A DNA stretch of 64,000 bases from JAGTVG01 sp942491935. Its GTDB lineage: Bacteria; Bacteroidota; Bacteroidia; Cytophagales; Cyclobacteriaceae. Below the pieces are notes generated by a model. The model worked only from the letters and a program-made list of their open reading frames with translations. It did no database searches and was not told the DNA's origin. This document shows, in pieces, positions 18,038-27,104 of this stretch (within the stretch, counting starts at the first letter, position 1; each line of letters begins with the position of its first letter). The stretch covers positions 18,413 through 82,412 of the forward strand of contig CALOCZ010000022.1 in assembly GCA_942491935.1 (NCBI GenBank). The letters are read 5' to 3'. A program made the translations under genes and the position numbers.

Positions 18038-19735
18038 TTAATTATTGTTTGTCCTGATTTCGGCCACTTCTTCAACTGTTACATAGCTGGCCTCATTACC
18101 CCAGCTATTTCGGATAAAGGAAAGGACATCAGCTATTTGCTGATCAGTCAGAAAAGCATGTGAGGCCATGATATTCTGATAAATCTCTCCTTTGATCTCA
18201 ATAGGATCATTCAAGCCGTTCAAAACCACTTTGACCAGTCTGTCTTTGTCGCCCAATACCCATTCTGTATCGATCAACGGTGGGTTCATCCCCGGGGCGC
18301 CCTTTCCGCTCATCATATGACATGATGCGCAATAGGTCTGATAAACTTTTTTACCTGGCAGCAAAGCTTCATCTAATTCTTCTTCAGAAACTGTTTTAGC
18401 AGCTGCAGTTACCGGCATTTCATTATAACCGGGTATTCCATCTTCATAATACATCACCCTCCAGATCCTTCCCTTCTGAGAATCGACGATAAAGAGGGAT
18501 CCATCGGGGCCTTGTGCAAGCCCGCATGGACGGTACCGCGCGTCTCCCGAACTTTCAATGGGGCCTCCGGTAAACCCATCAGCAAAAACTTCCCATTCTC
18601 CGGATGGTTTGCCATCTTTCATGGGTATAAAAACGACCTTATAGCCCTGTTGTGTGGAACCAAGCCTGTTCCAGGAACCATGGAATGCTACAAAAGCCCC
18701 ATTGCGGTATTTTTCAGGGAACATTTTACCCGTATAAAACAGAACATCATTAGGGCCCCAGTGACCCGGGAAACCAATCAATGGTTTCTTAATATCCTCA
18801 CATCCTTCAGTAGATTCACCATCTCCTCCGAACTCAGGACACTTCATACGCTGATCTTTAAATTGGTCGAAATAACAATAAGGCCATCCGAAATCGTCCC
18901 CTTCATCAATATCCAGAAATTCCTCTGCGGGTAATTCCAGATTGTCCTCTTCCGTATAATAATCCGGCCAGAAACGGTGCAGGTCATCGCGTCCATGCTG
19001 TAAGGCATATAACTTATCTTCTTTCGTATTCCATGTAAGAGCCACTGCATTTCTGATTCCAGTGGCATAGCGTTTATCGAGTGTCTGCTGTTGATTCAAC
19101 TGATCGTCAGAAAATTTCCAGATACCTGCTCTTGTCTCAAGTTCAACGCAAGGGTATATTCCGGGGGATCCTTCGGTTCTCGGTTCTTCCTGGCATGCAT
19201 TAGTGGCAGATCCTACATTTACATACATATTACCTTTCCCATCAAAGGTAAAAGGCTTTTCCATATGTCCGGTGCCATCAACCAGGTTAACTAGTGTATC
19301 TACAGCCCCCGATGGGAGCAATTCATCTTTATTGAATTTTGCTCTGAATACCTGAGTCCTGGATGAAAAATACAGAAAACCATTATGTAGTTCGATGCCT
19401 GTCCCGGTGACCTCTGAATATCCTTCAATATGGTCAGCGCGGCCATCATGGTTAAGGTCACGTAAGGCAACGATACCTTTACCTTCGTTATTTAGTTTCC
19501 TCAAGTGCACATAGATATCTCCATTGTTATTGACAACAATATGCCTGCCACGACCGAGTGTGTCCACTACAACCATGGCTCCAAAGTTCTCAGGAAGTGT
19601 GATCCCTCCGTTTTCTTTGTCCGGAAATATTTCAATGCGGTTTCTTCCCGGTTCGTTTTTTTCTTCACAGGAAGGGAACAGGAGGACAATAAAAAAGAGT
19701 GTTAACAATGAGCTGTATAAATTTCTATTTATCAT
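18038..19735 (-). CDS. Glucose/sorbosone dehydrogenase-like protein fused to cytochrome c
   Basis: A 565-residue lipoprotein (signal ending 'LLFPSC'). Residues about 50-440 form a beta-propeller of the sorbosone/PQQ-glucose dehydrogenase type ('VALRDLNHDGRADHIEGYSE', 'TGIRNAVALTWN', 'FDQFKDQRMKCPEFGGDGES', 'AFHGSWNR', 'GPDGSLFIVDSQKGRIWRV'). The C-terminal 110 residues are a class I cytochrome c with CASCH haem binding in 'YQTYCASCHMMSGKG' and a distal methionine region 'NIMASHAFL'. It should oxidise a sugar or polyol in the periplasm and pass electrons to the respiratory chain. The exact substrate is unknown. Confidence 0.85.
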   Translation of the reverse strand: MINRNLYSSLLTLFFIVLLFPSCEEKNEPGRNRIEIFPDKENGGITLPENFGAMVVVDTLGRGRHIVVNNNGDIYVHLRKLNNEGKGIVALRDLNHDGRADHIEGYSEVTGTGIELHNGFLYFSSRTQVFRAKFNKDELLPSGAVDTLVNLVDGTGHMEKPFTFDGKGNMYVNVGSATNACQEEPRTEGSPGIYPCVELETRAGIWKFSDDQLNQQQTLDKRYATGIRNAVALTWNTKEDKLYALQHGRDDLHRFWPDYYTEEDNLELPAEEFLDIDEGDDFGWPYCYFDQFKDQRMKCPEFGGDGESTEGCEDIKKPLIGFPGHWGPNDVLFYTGKMFPEKYRNGAFVAFHGSWNRLGSTQQGYKVVFIPMKDGKPSGEWEVFADGFTGGPIESSGDARYRPCGLAQGPDGSLFIVDSQKGRIWRVMYYEDGIPGYNEMPVTAAAKTVSEEELDEALLPGKKVYQTYCASCHMMSGKGAPGMNPPLIDTEWVLGDKDRLVKVVLNGLNDPIEIKGEIYQNIMASHAFLTDQQIADVLSFIRNSWGNEASYVTVEEVAEIRTNNN

Positions 19736-19859
19736 GATAAAATGTTTAAAGTAGCATAGATATTAATTGACGAAAATATATCCCGGATAAATCGATTTAA
19801 ATTTAGAAATTATTTAGTTATATTGAACGATGATAATGTAAAATAATAAGAATAAATAC

Positions 19860-20186
19860 ATGAAAAGAGTGCTTTTTATTGCTGGAACCTTTACATTGAT
19901 GATGTTATCGCTAGGTTTTTTACTTAAAGTGATGGAGTATGATGGAGCAGGTTTACTTGTTCTTTTTGGGCTGGCGGGTTTTACAGTTGTACTAGTATTA
20001 GGGGCAATCCATGGCAGAAATCTATTATTTTACACCAGTAGTCTGACCATGATCCTTTTACTGTTGGCCTGGGTATTCAATGGGCTTGCGCTCCCGGGGG
20101 CAGATCTGTTATATATGTCGGGAATGCTTGTTCTTACACTGGTTCTCATACCATTGCTTGGTTTCTGGATCTATAAACATTCCTGA
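19860..20186 (+). CDS. Four-helix hypothetical membrane protein
   Basis: A 108-residue protein made almost only of four hydrophobic helices: 'VLFIAGTFTLMMLSLGFLL', 'GAGLLVLFGLAGFTVVLVLG', 'LLFYTSSLTMILLLLAWVF' and 'LLYMSGMLVLTLVLIPLLGF'. The overall pattern resembles the small GldL-like membrane domain repeats found in Bacteroidota, but no firm family is recognised. It lies 41 bp before the lipoprotein gene at 20228 and may start that transcript. Confidence 0.6.
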   Translation: MKRVLFIAGTFTLMMLSLGFLLKVMEYDGAGLLVLFGLAGFTVVLVLGAIHGRNLLFYTSSLTMILLLLAWVFNGLALPGADLLYMSGMLVLTLVLIPLLGFWIYKHS

Positions 20187-20227
20187 TATTTTTATGATAT
20201 AATTTTTTAACCCGGAGCATTTTTTTG

Positions 20228-20668
20228 ATGAAGTTAAATTCCTCATTGTTTATTCTTGTTTTGTTTTCTCTTTTTTGTGGTCTTGTTTCATGCAATGGTA
20301 ACAAAACGATCAATAATGCAGATATAGAGAAGCTAGATAAATCCTTAAATACATACCATTCCCAGCTGGAACAATTCCGGGAAGAATTCGGAGGCACTTA
20401 TCACTTACCCAATGTCTCTTTTTTTCTGTTTGGTACGGGTAACCGTGAGAAATACCCATACTTAGGCTGGGCCAGGGATCATTTTTATTCAGGGAAAAAC
20501 GGTTTGATCAGTGACAGGGACTATCCATTGACCTGGGAAACGGAGGCCAGCCAGGCAGATTATGCTGGCATGCGTATTATTTCTTCAGAATACGTGAAAC
20601 AAAAAATTGCTGCGCCTCATACATGGCATGCAGCAGAAGTATTTTTATATCTTTACGACATCAAATAG
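20228..20668 (+). CDS. Hypothetical lipoprotein at the head of the ADPRH/ThuA set
   Basis: A 146-residue protein starting MKLNSSLFILVLFSLFCGLV then SC, a lipobox with about 22 residues of leader. The ATG at 20228 is used; a TTG lies just before. The mature part has 'YHLPNVSFFLFGTGNREKYPYLGWARDHFY' split over two strands and 'YPLTWETEASQADYAGMRII', tryptophan/tyrosine-rich segments that suggest ligand binding, and ends 'WHAAEVFLYLYDIK'. It resembles no family I know. It ends 14 bp before the ADP-ribosylglycohydrolase-like gene, so an operon is likely. Confidence 0.6.
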   Translation: MKLNSSLFILVLFSLFCGLVSCNGNKTINNADIEKLDKSLNTYHSQLEQFREEFGGTYHLPNVSFFLFGTGNREKYPYLGWARDHFYSGKNGLISDRDYPLTWETEASQADYAGMRIISSEYVKQKIAAPHTWHAAEVFLYLYDIK

Positions 20669-20682
20669 AACAACAATATAAA

Positions 20683-22254
20683 ATGAAACACACAATTTAT
20701 ACACTTTTAAGCATAATGCTGGCTATGATGCTGGTAGTTTCCTGTAGTTCCGATACCGATTCTGACGGAGAATATATCACCATGTCTCAGGAAGATCTGA
20801 AAGATAAAATCATGGGAGCCTGGGCTCTGCAGACAATTGGAGTTACATATGGTGGGCCGACAGAGTTCAGATATAAGAAAATGATAATCCCGGACAGCAT
20901 CGATATCGTCTGGAATGATACTTTGATGTATCACTGGATGACCAGGATACCGGGTCTGTACGACGACATCTATATGGACCTGACTTTTGTGGATGTTTTT
21001 GAAAAAGAGGGGCTTGATGCACCGGCCTCAGCTCATGGGGAGGCATATGCTAATGCTTCATACTGGTTATGGCATGCAAACCAGCAGGGCCGGTATAACA
21101 TTCTGAATGGCATCGATCCCCCGGAATCAGGACATTGGCTCAATAATCCTCACGCCGATGATATAGATTTTCAGATAGAAGCGGATTTTGCCGGCATAAT
21201 GGCACCTGGGATGCCAAATGCGGCAAGCAAAATATGTGATCCTATAGGTCATATTATGAATTCCGGGAATGGATACTATGGTGGTGTATATATGGCGGCT
21301 ATGTACAGTAACGCATATGTTATGAATGATATCAAAGAGGTGGTTGAAAAATCTCTGGCCGTTATACCCATGGAAAGCTCTTATTATAAATGCATGCGGG
21401 ATGTGATCGATTGGAGCGAACAATATCCTTTGGACTGGGTGAAAACCTGGCAATTGGTTGAAGAGAAATGGGGAGAAGACATTGGATGCCCCGATGGTGT
21501 GCATGCAGATTTTAATATTGATGCTACCATAAACTCAGCATATGTGATTATGGGTTTATTATATGGAAATGGAGATCTTGATAAAACTATGGATATTTCT
21601 ACAAGATGCGGACAGGACTCAGATTGTAATCCGGCAAGTGCTGCAGGAATCCTGGGAGCGATGATCGGATATAGGGCCATACCTGAAAAATGGGGTAAAG
21701 GGCTTGAAATGATCGAAGACCTGGATTTTAAGTACACGACCATTTCATTAAATGATGCTTATGGATTAAGTTTCAGGCATGCACTGGAAGTGATCAAGCG
21801 AAATGGGGGTGAAGTAACAGATGATGAAGTAAAGATTAAAGTCGAAGAAACGGTAGCAGTGCCTTTCGAGGAAAATTTTCCGGGTTATAAAGTATCTATG
21901 ATCACCAAAAATGATGATAATTTTCTGACAACCGAAAAGCAGGAATTGGAATTCGAGTTTGAAGGTATAGGGGTAGTATTAAGAGGCAGAATGAAGAACC
22001 GAAATTTTGATAATATATATGCACTTGAAGGTGAAGAACAAACTATTGGCAACTACAAGATAGATACGGAATTTTATATTGATGGGGAACTTGTGGTTTC
22101 TAATAAACAACCTTTGGCATTCCAGGAAAGGAATCATGAACTCTTTTATAAATATGAGCTGCCCGCCGGAAAGCATACGCTGGTTTTGAAAATTCTGAAT
22201 CCACACCCGGATGTGGTCATGCAGGTAGGAGATTTAATTGCTTATTCTAAATAA
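20683..22254 (+). CDS. Exported ADP-ribosylglycohydrolase-fold protein with C-terminal beta domain
   Basis: A 523-residue lipoprotein (leader MKHTIYTLLSIMLAMMLVVS then C). The ADP-ribosylglycohydrolase fold starts at 'DLKDKIMGAWALQTIGVTYG' and ends with the family's metal motif region 'CGQDSDCNPASAAGILGAMI'; the early acidic cluster is 'DDIYMDLTF'. Classical members remove ADP-ribose from proteins or dinitrogenase reductase in the cytosol; an exported, lipid-anchored member more probably cleaves a glycosidic bond in an imported sugar or nucleoside. Residues about 385-520 form a separate beta-sandwich ('LEFEFEGIGVVLRGRM', 'LPAGKHTLVLKILNPH') that looks like a carbohydrate-binding module. It sits between two other lipoprotein genes. 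Confidence 0.8.
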   Translation: MKHTIYTLLSIMLAMMLVVSCSSDTDSDGEYITMSQEDLKDKIMGAWALQTIGVTYGGPTEFRYKKMIIPDSIDIVWNDTLMYHWMTRIPGLYDDIYMDLTFVDVFEKEGLDAPASAHGEAYANASYWLWHANQQGRYNILNGIDPPESGHWLNNPHADDIDFQIEADFAGIMAPGMPNAASKICDPIGHIMNSGNGYYGGVYMAAMYSNAYVMNDIKEVVEKSLAVIPMESSYYKCMRDVIDWSEQYPLDWVKTWQLVEEKWGEDIGCPDGVHADFNIDATINSAYVIMGLLYGNGDLDKTMDISTRCGQDSDCNPASAAGILGAMIGYRAIPEKWGKGLEMIEDLDFKYTTISLNDAYGLSFRHALEVIKRNGGEVTDDEVKIKVEETVAVPFEENFPGYKVSMITKNDDNFLTTEKQELEFEFEGIGVVLRGRMKNRNFDNIYALEGEEQTIGNYKIDTEFYIDGELVVSNKQPLAFQERNHELFYKYELPAGKHTLVLKILNPHPDVVMQVGDLIAYSK

Positions 22255-22270
22255 TATAATCCAGGAACTC

Positions 22271-23887
22271 ATGAAATACCGTTCTCATTTGCAAATATTT
22301 TTTATTTTTTCACTGATCGTGTTTATTGTATTATCCTGTAATCAGAAAACAAGTCATAAGAGTGAAGGTACTACTAACATCATTATTCTGGCTGGGGAAA
22401 AAAGTCATCCGGCAACCCTGCATGAATATATTAAGAATGCAAGGCTGATAAAGGTGATGCTTGATCAGGCAGAAAATATTGAAGGACTGAAAACGACCAT
22501 CTGTTATCACGGATGGCCGGAAGATCCATCTATCCTGGATAAAGCGGATCTTATCCTGACCATATCGGATGGCCGTGATGGCCCTGGTGGGGAACAAGTG
22601 CCTTTCATGAAGGAAGGCAGAATGGAAATTATACAAAAGCAGATAGATAGAGGCTGTGGCATGATGACATTCCACTATTCTACTTTTGCTCCTGACCGGT
22701 ATGGCGAGGAGATACTGGAGTGGGTAGGAGGGTATTTCGATTGGCAAAATGATCAGGGAGAAAGGGAATGGTATTCAGACATCACCTTTCTGGATGTGCC
22801 TGTAGATCTGCCAAGCCCAGAGCATCCTGTATCGAATGGAGTAGAGCCTTTTCAGATCGTTGAAGAATATTATTATGATCTCAGGTTCAGGCCGGACGAT
22901 CCAAGACTTTCCCCGATAATTGCTGTCCCTGCATTGGAAGCAGAACACCCTGATGGACAAGTTATTGCCTGGGCTATAGAAAGAGAAGATGGCGGACGTG
23001 GATTTGGAACCTCCCTTGGTCATTTTTATGGAAACTGGAAAAATGAAGGATACCGGAGAACCCTGCTGAATGCTATTGTATGGACAGCAGGCCTGGAAGT
23101 CCCTGAAAATGGAGTGAATGCTAAATATTATACTGATAAGCAGGTTACAAAACTGCTGTTTAAAAAAGAGTATAAGGGGCTTATCCTTACAGGCGATAAT
23201 TATCCGGGACATAAATGGAAAGAGACCACGCCTTTGATATACGAAGCCCTGGAAATGAATGATCAGATCCATATGGATGTTTCTTATAATATTAACGATC
23301 TGTTTCAATATGATCTGAGAGACTATGACTTTCTGGTATTCAACTATTGTAACTGGGAAGATCCTGATCCCATTTGGGAAGGGGCTAAAGAATCTTTAAT
23401 AGACTATGTGGAAAGTGGCGGTGGATTGATGTTTATTCATTTCGCCAATGGGGCTTTTCATTTCTCCCTTCCCGGGGCCGGTGAATCAGACTGGCCGTAT
23501 TATAGAAAACTATGCCGGAGGGTCTGGAACCATGACGGCAACAGCACGCATGATAAATATGGCCCCTATGAAGTTAATATAGTCGATAGCAAACATCCTA
23601 TTACTGAAGGGATTTCTGACTTTCAGGTCAGCGATGAGTTGTATTACAATCAGGAAGGAGAAGAGCCCATTCACGTGTTGTTATCTGCATTGTCAAAAGA
23701 TACTGGAAATGAAGAGCCCCAGGCCTGGATATATGAACTCAGCCAATCAAATGGAAAGAGTACCCGGGTATTTCAGACTACGCTGGCTCATGATACAGTA
23801 TCCCTGAAAGTACCTGAATTCCAGAAAATTCTGTCTAATGCCGGATTGTGGTTGTCGAAAGGATCGGACCGCTGGAAAGATCTGTAA
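22271..23887 (+). CDS. Double ThuA-domain lipoprotein
   Basis: A 538-residue protein with leader MKYRSHLQIFFIFSLIVFIV then 'LSC'. Two ThuA (glutamine-amidotransferase-like) domains lie in tandem: residues about 35-270 ('IIILAGEKSHPATLHEYIKN', 'MTFHYSTFAPDRYGEEILEW', 'GFGTSLGHFYGNW') and about 290-530 ('GLILTGDNYPGHKWKETTPL', 'LMFIHFANGAFHF', 'WNHDGNSTHDKYGPYEV'). ThuA proteins act in disaccharide use (trehalose, sucrose) and probably on 3-keto sugars, but the chemistry is not settled. The ATG at 22271 is chosen because the signal peptide begins there. It lies 16 bp after the previous gene. Confidence 0.82.
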   Translation: MKYRSHLQIFFIFSLIVFIVLSCNQKTSHKSEGTTNIIILAGEKSHPATLHEYIKNARLIKVMLDQAENIEGLKTTICYHGWPEDPSILDKADLILTISDGRDGPGGEQVPFMKEGRMEIIQKQIDRGCGMMTFHYSTFAPDRYGEEILEWVGGYFDWQNDQGEREWYSDITFLDVPVDLPSPEHPVSNGVEPFQIVEEYYYDLRFRPDDPRLSPIIAVPALEAEHPDGQVIAWAIEREDGGRGFGTSLGHFYGNWKNEGYRRTLLNAIVWTAGLEVPENGVNAKYYTDKQVTKLLFKKEYKGLILTGDNYPGHKWKETTPLIYEALEMNDQIHMDVSYNINDLFQYDLRDYDFLVFNYCNWEDPDPIWEGAKESLIDYVESGGGLMFIHFANGAFHFSLPGAGESDWPYYRKLCRRVWNHDGNSTHDKYGPYEVNIVDSKHPITEGISDFQVSDELYYNQEGEEPIHVLLSALSKDTGNEEPQAWIYELSQSNGKSTRVFQTTLAHDTVSLKVPEFQKILSNAGLWLSKGSDRWKDL

Positions 23888-24117
23888 TTGATCTTCAACA
23901 GGAATTGAGACAGATCATCTTAAGGACTTGGAATGGATCTCAGGATCAGATGGCGTTAAGGCTTATGCGAAGACATAATCTGAACTGGATAAAAAGAGCA
24001 GGGGGCAGGCAATATCTGGAACGTCTGTAATGAAACATTATAAGGATTAAAGGTCCCGGCAAGAAATTTAATAAAGAAAATAACCTTTGTTGCAGGCAGA
24101 TCCGTCACATAATTCTG

Positions 24118-24150
24118 CAGGCTGTGATCCCTCCCCGGTGGGATAGCCTG
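24118..24150. terminator. Hairpin between converging genes
   Basis: CAGGCT (24118-24123) and ATCCC (24127-24131) pair with GGGAT (24140-24144) and AGCCTG (24145-24150), an 11-bp stem with a 3-nt bulge. It lies between the ThuA gene (plus) and the VOC gene (minus) and may end both transcripts; no clear T-run follows on either side. The 240 bp before it contain only a short out-of-frame reading frame that overlaps the ThuA end. Confidence 0.45.
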
Positions 24151-24171
24151 TAGCCAGTTTGTATTATGATC

Positions 24172-24591
24172 TCAGCAATTTGAGAAAATGTGTTTGGGAT
24201 CTGTAAAGCATTTAAATTCTATGCCGTTGCCACTGGGATCCTTCAGGAACATGATGGCTTGTTCGCAAACCTGCTTTTCATGCTTTAGCTTTGGCTCAAT
24301 AATGAATTTTACCTTAGCCTTTTTTAGTTTCCTGGCCATGTCATCCCAGTCACTTTTCTTCAGGATGACCCCAAAATGATTAAGGGGGACCTCTTTGCCT
24401 TCAACCGTGATGGTTTTCTGATCATTCTTCATTTGAGGATTATCGTGAATGGAAAGCTGATGACCGAAAAAGTTAATATTAAGCCAATGATCGGTGGCTT
24501 TGGTTATCGTACAGCCCAGAACTTCCGTATAAAATTTCTTTGTATCCTCAATATTCTTTACTGAAAATGCAAGGTGAAAAGGTATTGACAT
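24172..24591 (-). CDS. VOC-fold (glyoxalase/dioxygenase superfamily) protein
   Basis: A 139-residue cytosolic protein of two beta-alpha-beta-beta-beta units. It starts MSIPFHLAFSVKNIEDTKKF with the first metal-ligand histidine, continues 'WLNINFFGHQLSIHDNP', 'VPLNHFGVILKKSDWDDMAR', and ends with 'FLKDPSGNGIEFKCF', where the glutamate closes the metal site. The layout fits small glyoxalase/fosfomycin-resistance-like proteins, but the substrate is not readable. Single gene. Confidence 0.8.
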   Translation of the reverse strand: MSIPFHLAFSVKNIEDTKKFYTEVLGCTITKATDHWLNINFFGHQLSIHDNPQMKNDQKTITVEGKEVPLNHFGVILKKSDWDDMARKLKKAKVKFIIEPKLKHEKQVCEQAIMFLKDPSGNGIEFKCFTDPKHIFSNC

Positions 24592-24800
24592 ATACTAAAA
24601 TATCTCTTGTTAAATCCCGCTATGAAATTAATAAAATTTAATGAAATGTAGGTGCGAATGGGCAATTATGATTCCTATTTAGAAACAATCTGGATTTCGA
24701 TCATTAAGCAGCTTCTTAGGGGTGAGTAAGAAAAATTGTGATTCAAATATCAATAATACCCGTGGAATCTCACCCTCAGCCAGGTCGAATGTATGCGGTT

Positions 24801-27077
24801 TTAGATAGATTTTATAGTTTTTTCAAATTCTTCCAAAAGCTGATCTGCATTCTCCTGGTTAAAACATATTGGCGGTTTTATTTTTATAACATTATTGTGC
24901 GGACCATCGGTACTGAGCAGTATGCCCCTTTCTTTCATACCATTGACAATCTTTTTTGCTTCCCCTGTGGCAGGAGACAGGGTATTTGTATCGGGCTTTT
25001 TGACCAATTCGATACCCAGAAATAAACCGGCTCCCCGCACATCATGGATCATCTCATGTTCCGCTTGCATGGACTTAAATCCCTGCATCAATTGATGGCC
25101 CACCTCCAGGGCATTTTCCTGTAAAGATTCCTCTTCTATCACCTCAAGAACCGCTTTGCCTATTTCACAGGAGACGGGATTACCTCCAAAGGAGCTGAAA
25201 AACTCCATGCCATTTTCAAAAGCTTCGGCTATTTCATTTGTAGTCACTACTGCACCAATTGGATGGCCATTGCCCATGGGTTTACCAAGCACTACAATGT
25301 CGGGGACCACATCATACAATTCATATGCCCAGAATTTCGATCCCACACGCCCAAATCCTGTCTGGACTTCATCTGCGATGCATACGCCATTGTTATCCCG
25401 GACTTTTTTATATATAGTCTTCAGGTAGGCCTCACTTAACATAACCTGACCACCACAGCCAACAATGGGCTCGCAGATAAAGGCGGAAATGGGATTGGTC
25501 ATAAATTCATCGATCCGGCCATAAAGATCTGCTTCGGAATAGTTTGACTTATACCCTGAACCAGGCAGAAAGGCCGTATGTATATGTGGTTCAGCTCCCT
25601 TGCCACCAGTGCCTTTGAATTTATAAGGGCTTATTTCAATCCCCGTTGTGGTATTGCCATGATAGCCGTGATCCATGACGATCAGTTCCTTTTTATTCGT
25701 GTAATTTCTTGCCAGTCTTATTGCCAGGTCACTGGAAGCGCTTCCCGAATTCACGAAAAAAACTTTATTGAGAGAAGCAGGGAATTTATCCAGAAGTTTT
25801 GCTGCATATTCATTCAGTGCGTCATATAAATATCTGGTATTGGTATTTAATTTAGCCATTTGACGCTGGCCGGCATGAACAACCCGCGGATGACCATGCC
25901 CTACATGCATGATGTTATTCACACAGTCCAGGTAAGTTGTACCGGTGTGGTCGAACATATACTGGAAAGCTGCCCTTTCCATAACAATGGGATCCTGGTA
26001 GCTAAGTGAAAGAGCCTTGCTGAAATGTTTGTTTCGCTGTTCAATATACTTTTCTTTTGATTGTAGGGTCTTTTGAGGCAATGAACAGGCCTTACGGAAC
26101 CTGTTGGCTGCCCGGTCCGGACTGATGGCTACCCAGTCGGACAATAGCTTCCAAACGGCTTTTTCATGAATAGACACATATGTATCATCAGGCCGTTGTC
26201 TTTTCAGGTAGGCAGACTGACAGGCACTCATACAAAGTCTTGCCGCGAGCAGATAATAGATGCTCTCTATTTCAAGTTCCTGTATTGGAAGAATCCTGTG
26301 ATATCCCTCTAATACTTTGGAAACCTTTAACAGCGGATCTTCAGATTCAAGGGCTATGTAAGTTACCCCAACGACTACCTCGCTTATGGTGAATGAATAT
26401 ACCGCGTCTCCAAAATCAATAGCACCGATGACGTTTTTTTCATTGGATAAGATGTTCCAGTCATTGGCATCATTATGTATTACACTTTTTCTCAGGAGGT
26501 GCTGGATGGGGGAAATGTTTTCGCGAAATTGTAAGAGGAAATATTCTATAAGTTTGCGCTGGGCCGGATCAGAAATATAGGATAAGAAATCTGCGTATTC
26601 AAGAAAATACTGCAGGTCCCACTCATAATGCCTTGCCATGATCTCAGGTGATTGGAAATCGATAAGCATTTTATCCATTTCCGCAAGAAACTCACCAAAA
26701 TCAATTAAAAGGTGGTCAGAATGATTTGTTTTTGCCAGGAATTCTCCGGCTAGATATTTTAGTAGTCTCGCCTGGTATTGATTACCTTTCTCATCAGTAT
26801 ATAAATAAATGCTTTTCCCATCCAAACCCGTAATGATTTGAGGGAAATCATACCTGTCCAATGATTTAAGATGATCAAAAATAAGATTCTGTGCTCTGAG
26901 GAAAGGTTTGTCGGTCAGGTCCCGGCTGAGTTTTAATACATATTCAGGAACTTTGTTGATATATAACAGGTAATTCTTGTCCACATGTCCGTCCAGTGGC
27001 TTGATTTCAGCCAAAATATCGTATTTGGATTTAAGGAAGTTTGATACCGAATCCTTCACATTAATTTTTTCTGCCAA
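24801..27077 (-). CDS. Fusion of APH-type kinase and class III aminotransferase-fold lyase
   Basis: A 758-residue cytosolic protein. Residues about 1-300 are an aminoglycoside-phosphotransferase-like kinase ('HVDKNYLLYINKVPEYVLKL', catalytic 'SVIHNDANDWNILS', metal aspartate in 'GAIDFGDAVYS'). Residues about 350-758 are a PLP enzyme of class III ('NNIMHVGHGHPRVVHAGQRQ', 'FVNSGSASSDLAIRLARNYT', 'VCIADEVQTGFGRVG', PLP lysine in 'IVVLGKPMGNGHPIGA'). In animals the same two activities are separate: hydroxylysine kinase and a phospholyase (the AGPHD1/AGXT2L pair). So the protein may phosphorylate a hydroxy-amine and then eliminate phosphate and ammonia. The start is a TTG at 27077; no ATG is available near. 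Confidence 0.85.
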   Translation of the reverse strand: MAEKINVKDSVSNFLKSKYDILAEIKPLDGHVDKNYLLYINKVPEYVLKLSRDLTDKPFLRAQNLIFDHLKSLDRYDFPQIITGLDGKSIYLYTDEKGNQYQARLLKYLAGEFLAKTNHSDHLLIDFGEFLAEMDKMLIDFQSPEIMARHYEWDLQYFLEYADFLSYISDPAQRKLIEYFLLQFRENISPIQHLLRKSVIHNDANDWNILSNEKNVIGAIDFGDAVYSFTISEVVVGVTYIALESEDPLLKVSKVLEGYHRILPIQELEIESIYYLLAARLCMSACQSAYLKRQRPDDTYVSIHEKAVWKLLSDWVAISPDRAANRFRKACSLPQKTLQSKEKYIEQRNKHFSKALSLSYQDPIVMERAAFQYMFDHTGTTYLDCVNNIMHVGHGHPRVVHAGQRQMAKLNTNTRYLYDALNEYAAKLLDKFPASLNKVFFVNSGSASSDLAIRLARNYTNKKELIVMDHGYHGNTTTGIEISPYKFKGTGGKGAEPHIHTAFLPGSGYKSNYSEADLYGRIDEFMTNPISAFICEPIVGCGGQVMLSEAYLKTIYKKVRDNNGVCIADEVQTGFGRVGSKFWAYELYDVVPDIVVLGKPMGNGHPIGAVVTTNEIAEAFENGMEFFSSFGGNPVSCEIGKAVLEVIEEESLQENALEVGHQLMQGFKSMQAEHEMIHDVRGAGLFLGIELVKKPDTNTLSPATGEAKKIVNGMKERGILLSTDGPHNNVIKIKPPICFNQENADQLLEEFEKTIKSI

Positions 27078-27104
27078 TATAGCTATTTTCAGATTTTGAA
27101 TACT

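Noticed and set aside
23848..24030. 60-codon frame overlapping the end of the ThuA gene
   Set aside because: Out of frame with ThuA; the end 'MALRLMRRHNLNW' might be a fragment of an unknown gene, but support is too thin.
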